DNA from: Amorphochlora amoebiformis | Lineage: Eukaryota; Cercozoa; Chlorarachniophyceae | Direction of reading: 5' to 3' | NCBI GenBank assembly: GCA_054601695.1 | Contig: BAAHQB010000381.1 | Location: 81,036 to 145,035 of the forward strand | Length of the DNA: 64,000 nt | Shown here: positions 32,980 through 64,000 of the stretch, one piece after another | How positions within the stretch are numbered: the stretch's first letter is position 1 | How the letters are laid out: every line of letters begins with the position of its first letter | Notes under the pieces: generated by a model | The model's database searches: none | Seen by the model: only the letters and a program-made list of their open reading frames with translations | What the model was told of the DNA's origin: nothing | Position numbers and translations under genes: made by a program

Positions 32980-33876
32980 ATGCTCGCCCACCAGCGTGTC
33001 AAAAAGAGATCCCGCCCAGGGACACATAAGACTGTCGGGGGTCCGTCCAAGCCCCAGTTCAACCTCGTCAAGCTCCCCAAGGGAAGCTTTCTGTATCGTG
33101 TGCACTTTCTCGAACCCGACCAGCCGCGCCTCTCTGTATCCGAACTTGACCAGTTTGGAGACTGGAACGTTTTCCTAACCCGAGTGAAGGCCGCAGGAAA
33201 GGGTCCATTAGGTTTGAGAAAGCGTGTCATGGAGTACCGTTCAACTAAGGTGCTTCGCCTGGCAAGGCTCCCGCGGCTCCCTCGGCTGCCGCCTCAGCGG
33301 CTCACAGCTCCCTGCGACAATGAAGCCCGTCAAACTATTGGGTCGCTTGGGGCTGTAGGATCGAAAGGAACTCAGGTATTTGAGCGCAAGGGAGATAAGA
33401 AGGGTCTCCCCAAGAGGGGACTGCTGTCCAAGAAGGCGAGCACACCGGAGAAGAATCAGAATCTCGCGCTCGACCAAGCCAAGAAGATGAGACCTTTAGC
33501 CATGCTAGACAACGCCAACCAAATGGAGGTAGTCGACGAGAAGAAGGGATTGAAGCAGACCAGAAAGCAGGGCGCGAGACTCCACGTTCGTGACGGCCTT
33601 CGACGGCATCACAACTCGACTCCCTCCAAAGAAAAGGAGAATTTTGGGACAACCGCCTACAAGACTGCGAAGACTGTGATTGTCAACAATAACGATGGCA
33701 AGTGCGCATTCTCGAGGCTAGCGGAGATCATCGAGGCTGAGGCGCTCGACGGATGTGTGTCTGCGCACGGGGTCGTGTATCTTCGAGACGCGCCGGTTAA
33801 CCTTATCGACGACGACAAGAAACCCGGTGTTAGCCAGCAGCTGCTTACTGATATGTTTTCCAAGTTGAACATGTAG
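32980..33876 (+). CDS. Intronless gene for a basic, low-complexity protein (298 residues)
   Basis: I do not recognise the family. A single open frame runs from ATG at 32980 to TAG. The DNA has balanced base composition and no microsatellite, unlike its surroundings. The N-terminal third looks folded: PQFNLVKLPKGSFLYRVHFL, DQPRLSVSELDQFGDWNVFL. The middle is rich in Lys/Arg with RLARLPRLPRLPP and is probably disordered. The C-terminus may form a helix and strand pair (FSRLAEIIEAEALDG, GVVYLRDAPVNLI, QQLLTDMFSKLNM). Being intronless among intron-rich neighbours, it could be a retrocopy or a foreign gene. It is divergent from the - strand islands at 32.4-32.7 kb, so 32.7-32.98 kb may be a shared promoter. 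Confidence 0.65.
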   Translation: MLAHQRVKKRSRPGTHKTVGGPSKPQFNLVKLPKGSFLYRVHFLEPDQPRLSVSELDQFGDWNVFLTRVKAAGKGPLGLRKRVMEYRSTKVLRLARLPRLPRLPPQRLTAPCDNEARQTIGSLGAVGSKGTQVFERKGDKKGLPKRGLLSKKASTPEKNQNLALDQAKKMRPLAMLDNANQMEVVDEKKGLKQTRKQGARLHVRDGLRRHHNSTPSKEKENFGTTAYKTAKTVIVNNNDGKCAFSRLAEIIEAEALDGCVSAHGVVYLRDAPVNLIDDDKKPGVSQQLLTDMFSKLNM

Positions 33877-33948
33877 GTAGATGGCAGTGGGAGGGCATTA
33901 GGGCGGTGGGAAGGTCTTGAGAACGCTTGTATTTTTAAGTTGTGGGCG

Positions 33949-33954
33949 ATTAAA
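33949..33954 (+). terminator. Possible polyadenylation signal ATTAAA
   Basis: ATTAAA lies about 70 bases after the stop of the 298-residue gene. Only the motif supports it. Confidence 0.3.
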
Positions 33955-34089
33955 TTTCTATACGTGATCCCTTAATTTTGTGTTGTTATGCGTTTTAAAG
34001 GAACGTGATTACACTATATATTGCATTCCACAGTACTATACCACAAGAAAACGCTCACATGTACGTTGATATAAAAATATAGAATATCA

Positions 34090-34106
34090 TACTGCTGACC
34101 CAGGTA

Positions 34107-34150
<44 letters not shown>

Positions 34151-34356
34151 AATATAAATATATATAATATATATTATACATCTAATTATACATATCTACA
34201 ACATATATGTATGTATATCTAGCTAGTATCGATATAGTATATACATTAGATAGATACAGTAGTCTAGGTAGTGACATGGATATATCTACTAGATAGCACA
34301 CCACTAGATCATGAATCATGGCATGATATGTTATATATATATATATATATATATTT

Positions 34357-34396
<40 letters not shown>

Positions 34397-34413
34397 TATG
34401 ATCATATATGTAT

Positions 34414-34461
<48 letters not shown>

Positions 34462-34480
34462 TATATATATATACATATCA

Positions 34481-34561
<81 letters not shown>

Positions 34562-34602
34562 TGTATTTTTATAAATACATATATATATATATATATGTAT
34601 AA

Positions 34603-34646
<44 letters not shown>

Positions 34647-34759
34647 GGTCATGGTGATATATAGCACAAACACTTTCTATATCATGTCCAGATACACTGT
34701 CTTCATATACCGGATATATCTATCATACTCTCTCACACACACACACACACACATATATG

Positions 34760-34791
<32 letters not shown>

Positions 34792-34859
34792 TATATTTCT
34801 AGATTTACTAGTATGCAAATCATGATACACACATCTAGACATACACACCATGTGACTGA

Positions 34860-34898
<39 letters not shown>

Positions 34899-34961
34899 GA
34901 TATATATGTATATATATATCACAATATATATATATATATGTATATATATACTATATATATC

Positions 34962-35004
<43 letters not shown>

Positions 35005-35010
35005 AAAATA

Positions 35011-35048
<38 letters not shown>

Positions 35049-35145
35049 ACTCTACAACGCTGTCGCACCGTTTACACCGGTACTGTATGTGCATATACCC
35101 AACGAGTTTATACATACATATATATATATATATATAACTAATTCG
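34090..35145. other. Gene-free TA-rich stretch between convergent genes
   Basis: Long TA runs at 34110-34140, 34330-34660 and 34860-35045 alternate with short CTAG-rich spacers. I see no exon on either strand. Confidence 0.7.
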
Positions 35146-35214
35146 AAGCCTGTAATGATAACGGTTGTAATGATGATGAGTAGCACGTCGATGAGGCTGC
35201 AGTAGGTCGGTGTT

Positions 35215-50087
<14,873 letters not shown>

Positions 50088-50289
50088 CTGCAAGCCTTTG
50101 GGCCAGGATTCCGTGGATTCCGGGCCACCCAGGCACGTGTACCGGTGGATATACCGATTCGAAACCGACAGGAATATACGTGTTGTGTCCAACAATAATT
50201 CCAATGGATCACCGGAAAAGGACTAGAAGGAGTGGATGGGGGTGCTACTAGTAGTCTAGGGTTAGGTGAATGAGGTGTGGCCACACCCT

Positions 50290-50752
50290 TTACTGGGTTA
50301 GTCTAGTAGTGTCAAAGACTAAAAGGACGCGGAGAGGGTTTCATCCCAGAGAAATTCTAGAAATTCCGAATCGGATCGATTTCTGATAAATCTAGTAAAT
50401 ACTAGAACTAGTAGAAATATGTAATATCTATACTGATAGAGTATACAAGTACATCTAGTACATATGAAAACTAGCTATATACTATCTAGACTATTGTGCC
50501 AATAGGATATTACTAAGTTAAGTAGTTATAATCATAGACTCATACTAGTCATAGCATACCAGCCAGCAGTCATATAACGTCTCTATATTAGACTTTCACC
50601 TTATAAGTTATAATATAACGTATACTAGGTATATATGTATTCTAGTATTATCTAGATTGATTGTCTAGATTGTGTACATACTAGACATAGTCTAGATGCC
50701 CTAGAAGTCGGCTAGGTTTTCATTTAATATATTCTATCAGTACATATATATA

Positions 50753-50816
<64 letters not shown>

Positions 50817-50880
50817 TACGATTCACGTACAGATTTTTACATTTATAAGGTTTACGCTGTTTGCTGCAATATTAATCGAC
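50290..50880. other. CTAG-rich spacer with a (TA)n run
   Basis: CTAGTA, TCTAGA and ACTAG motifs are dense between 50290 and 50740, followed by TA at 50755-50805. No exon is visible. The missing 5' exon of the dioxygenase may lie between 50.1 and 51.3 kb. Confidence 0.5.
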
Positions 50881-51395
50881 AGACTAGACAGCGCTTTGCA
50901 TCTTAGAAAGCATCCCGAGCTGCATGTAATTCCCCCTGCGAAGGGCATATCACACCGCCGAGAAGTCATGCCAGACACCACAAGCTCTGCTAGTTCTTAC
51001 AGTATGTTATTAACTTTAGAGCCAAGGTATGAAAGCGGCTGCTTACCAACTAAACTGACCTCGACCCCGCACTTGCCGCACACCATAAATCATAAAAACC
51101 AATCTAGATCGAAAGGCCACCCTATAGCGACCTTAGAGAGAGAAAAAAGAGACTCGAAAATTACGAGCGGTTGAACGAAGGGTAAAAAGGGAAGAGGTGT
51201 TACTAGTGTTAGAAAGAGAAGCCCCAGTCTCAGAGTTGGACTTATGTCGGGGTTAGGTTTGAGGATAGGGTCGCACCCTCACGCACAATTAAGCTTGACA
51301 GAGAGGGAAGACACTGTTTTTTCTATTTCAAAGGAAAAAAGGGAGTGGAGTGATAGTATATAGATAAACGCTGGATTGGTTAGTCCGGTTAGCGT

Positions 51396-52580
<1,185 letters not shown>

Positions 52581-52821
52581 TTATGTTAATGTCCAAAGTA
52601 CCTTAGGACGTTGCCATACTATTTGCTGCATTTCATCTGACGCTTGAACATTTCTCCGTTTCTGGATATTGTTTGGATATGTTTACATATGCTTTAGTGG
52701 ACAGTTTTAGATATCATCGTCTGCATATGCGACATATCGTTCTGAGAACCATTTCAACAAGAAGGATGTGCTTCAATAATTATTTACACTGCACAGAAAA
52801 AATTATTTACCCCTCAGATCC

Positions 52822-53331
52822 TCAAGGTATTGGTGAAACATGACGACACTGCGAAATCACACGTACATGCTTCATTCCCTGTTGCATAATGATGTCAATT
52901 GATCCAAAGGTATCAACATCACCACAACCACCAATGGCTGTCAGGTTGACCCAGCACGAATCGCTGCACGATAGCTTCCGTAGATTCCGGAGTTGCATAT
53001 CGTTTTGTGTATATGTCACATAAGATAATCTTCTTTTCAACCATTGAGGAGAATATTTTGGGAGGATATATGACATATTTCTATTTGATACCTTACAGTA
53101 GGCAGAAAACCAGGAGGGCGCCTGACCCGGGCCTAGACGATGCCCGCGACTGCCCGGACGGGCAGGACGACCAGCAGGATAGGTGGGAGTATGGCAACCG
53201 TGGTAAAATAAAGCCGTCACACGTTTCCTTTTTCCTCTCTCGATCGTGTCGATATGAAAATCACACACACGGGATATGGGATATGCGATCGCGATATGGG
53301 CTACTCGTAACATCCACCAGGGCACGGGCAC
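52822..53331 (-). CDS. Candidate single-exon gene (169 residues) or terminal exon
   Basis: I do not recognise it. The last 75 residues look like natural protein: QWLKRRLSYVTYTQND, MQLRNLRKLSCSDSCWVNL, FGSIDIIMQQGMKHVRVI. This recalls F-box or LRR tails, but no motif is decisive. The first half is GC-rich, with PAGRPARPGSRG, and could be intron or leader. A GTATCA donor could split it near 53095. It would be head-to-head with the LRR gene at 53430. Confidence 0.4.
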   Translation of the reverse strand: MPVPWWMLRVAHIAIAYPISRVCDFHIDTIERGKRKRVTALFYHGCHTPTYPAGRPARPGSRGHRLGPGQAPSWFSAYCKVSNRNMSYILPKYSPQWLKRRLSYVTYTQNDMQLRNLRKLSCSDSCWVNLTAIGGCGDVDTFGSIDIIMQQGMKHVRVISQCRHVSPIP

Positions 53332-53429
53332 TGTCGTTTATTTCCCCCGGGTTTGGCACATCTTTGGGAGTGGCACGGTATTATCTCTGAGATCGGGTTT
53401 AATTGAAGCCTTTTGGAGATTATTTTTGA

Positions 53430-62064
<8,635 letters not shown>

Positions 62065-62250
62065 CCAAGACATTACGAAGATCACGACAACGTCCAGGGA
62101 TTGTAAGAGATTCGACATTTGAAACTTGTTACTTTCATTCACCGGACAAACATAGAAGTACAAACAGTACCTAGACTAGCCAGAGCCTGAGACATCAAAC
62201 AGAGCGAAAGTTTAAACCGTTGAGAAATATCAATCACGAAACACAAAGAC

Positions 62251-62949
62251 GGGGTTAGGGTTAGGGTTAGGGTTAGGGTTAGGGTTAGGGTTAGGGTTAG
62301 GGTTAGGGTGTCGGGTTAGGGTGTCGGGTTAGGGTTAGGGTGTCGGGTTAGGGTTAGGGTGTCGGGTTAGGGTTAGGGTGTCGGGTTAGGGTTAGGGTTA
62401 GGGTTAGGGTTAGGGTTAGGGTTAGGGTTAGGGTTAGGGTTAGGGTTAGGGTTAGGGTTAGGGTTAGGGTTAGGGTTAGGGTTAGGGTTAGGGTTAGGGT
62501 TAGGGTTAGGGTTAGGGTTAGGGTTAGGGTTAGGGTTAGGGTTAGGGTTAGGGTTAGGGTTAGGGTTAGGGTTAGGGTTAGGGTTAGGGTTAGGGTTAGG
62601 GTTAGGGTTAGGGTTAGGGTTAGGGTTAGGGTTAGGGTTAGGGTTAGGGTTAGGGTTAGGGTTAGGGTTAGGGTTAGGGTTAGGGTTAGGGTTAGGGTTA
62701 GGGTTAGGGTTAGGGTTAGGGTTAGGGTTAGGGTTAGGGTTAGGGTTAGGGTTAGGGTTAGGGTTAGGGTTAGGGTTAGGGTTAGGGTTAGGGTTAGGGT
62801 TAGGGTTAGGGTTAGGGTTAGGGTTAGGGTTAGGGTTAGGGTTAGGGTTAGGGTTAGGGTTAGGGTTAGGGTTAGGGTTAGGGTTAGGGTTAGGGTTAGG
62901 GTTAGGGTTAGGGTTAGGGTTAGGGTTAGGGTTAGGGTTAGGGTTAGGT
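62251..62949 (+). repeat. Interstitial telomeric array (TTAGGG)n
   Basis: About 700 bases of TTAGGG, G-rich strand on +. The left 140 bases contain five TGTCGGG variants; the remaining 550 bases are perfect. The array starts about 190 bases after the stop of the LRR gene and ends at TTCGGGGACTCC, followed by about 1 kb of unique DNA. Confidence 0.98.
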
Positions 62950-63078
62950 TCGGGGACTCCTAATGAGTTGGAGCTATCCATGTAGAGCAAGTTAGTTGAA
63001 CACCAAAGTAATTTCACAAACACATGCATATACAATATATATAAATGAATGTACAATATATATATATGGAAATATAGA

Positions 63079-63112
<34 letters not shown>

Positions 63113-63124
63113 TATATATATATA

Positions 63125-63163
<39 letters not shown>

Positions 63164-63250
63164 ATATAATATATATATATAAACATAAACCATACACAAT
63201 ATGCACAAACAAATAAATATATATACATACAATGTGTGTGTGGGGCTTAC

Positions 63251-63778
63251 CTGCACCCGACCAACGTTCTTGCGAACGACAGTTTCGGCCCTCTTATGGT
63301 GGGGACTCATCAGGGGGGAACCGTCGCAGGATGTCGGTCTTGCAGGCAGGCTCGCTTCTTGCCAGTGTGTGTCGCGAAACGGATAGCTGTTGCGTTGTCG
63401 CGCTGCCGGGGCGTCTTTAAAGGGCTTGACACGTGTACTGTGGTGGTTCAGGTTGTGACATGGGGCTCTGAAGGCGTTCCAGGATTCCGGGGATTCCAGG
63501 AGAATGGCAGGCATTGGCGGGCAGTGACGGGGGGGTCTCATCGCAGACCAGAATGGAGGTCGGCGTCGGTCGAATCTCTTCGAAACCGTGGACGTTGAAG
63601 GGCGTATGCATATACATATTAACCATGGAGCCTCGTGAAGGTCTCCATCCGCTTGGGGTGTGACGGGGCGGACTTCGGTCGCTGCAGAAGGCTTGGGGGA
63701 GAAGACTTGTGAGAAGGGAAGGTGCGTGGACTGGTGGTGGTCTCTCGCTTTGAAGGAGGTTGTATAGCCTCTCGACAT
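63251..63778 (-). CDS. Candidate coding exon beyond the telomeric array
   Basis: The - strand frame opens at ATG (SRGYTTSFKARDHHQSTHL) and runs to a strong donor GTAAGC after KRAETVVRKNVGRVQ. It is GC-rich and unlike the flanking TA repeats. Other frames in the middle are also open, so an intron or a different frame is possible. I do not recognise the product. Confidence 0.4.
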
Positions 63779-64000
63779 GCTCTCAGGTCATATAACGCTT
63801 GCAGACGGTGCTGTTGTGGCTTGTCGTCATGCTGTATTGTGCGTCAGACGTATGCAGAACTTGTGATGATGATCGTTGCTGATACTCTTCTCGATTTTAT
63901 TTTATAAACCGACGGGGTCACGGGCCTCCGGTGTAAGTTGGTAGTTCAGTGTATATGTCCAGGAGAGATGCATCCAGGTCATGGATGGGGTGACTAGGAT

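Noticed and set aside
62373-63212. 279-residue (Pro-Asn)n frame
   Set aside because: It is the reverse strand of the TTAGGG array.

Overview
This is nuclear DNA from a eukaryote with many short exons, GT-AG introns and an extreme load of (TA)n microsatellites and minisatellites. Most of the long reading frames in the window are repeat artefacts. Real coding sequence sits in islands of 25 to about 660 bases, and genes only appear when islands are joined at GT/AG sites with matching phase. A perfect TTAGGG array (62.3-62.9 kb), a Rac GTPase and an RNA polymerase I A49 subunit would fit an opisthokont protist such as an ichthyosporean. That placement is inference only.

Layout. 0.2-1.3 kb: 3' end of an unidentified + gene. 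2.4-7.2 kb: a complete 181-residue + gene of unknown family (7 exons). 7.3-8.9 kb: a weak + gene candidate in CTAG-rich DNA. 9.0-22.6 kb: POLR1E/RPA49 on the - strand (20 exons, 372 residues, reading frame preserved throughout). 25.0-31.5 kb: a - strand gene for a Q/P/SG-rich nuclear-type protein. 33.0-33.9 kb: an intronless + gene for a basic protein. 35.2-50.1 kb: a - strand 2-oxoglutarate/Fe(II) dioxygenase of the isopenicillin-N-synthase type (13 exons found, 5' end missing). 51.4-52.5 kb: Rac GTPase on the - strand (5 exons, 191 residues). 52.8-53.3 kb: a - strand reading frame. 53.4-62.1 kb: a + strand leucine-rich-repeat protein resembling LRRC71 (15 exons, 440 residues). 62.25-62.95 kb: interstitial telomeric array, followed by about 1 kb of unique DNA.

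The most unusual property is that many minisatellites start at exon/intron borders, and their units are degenerate copies of the neighbouring splice donor or acceptor, often with several exon bases. I see this at more than fifteen borders in six genes. It looks like recurrent tandem duplication of splice junctions, leaving arrays of decoy splice sites. A second layer is a small family of roughly 0.25-0.4 kb elements with ATTGTT-type terminal inverted repeats. They lie in introns and are usually flanked by (TA)n, so they resemble TA-targeting MITEs. No operon logic applies; the genes look functionally unrelated.
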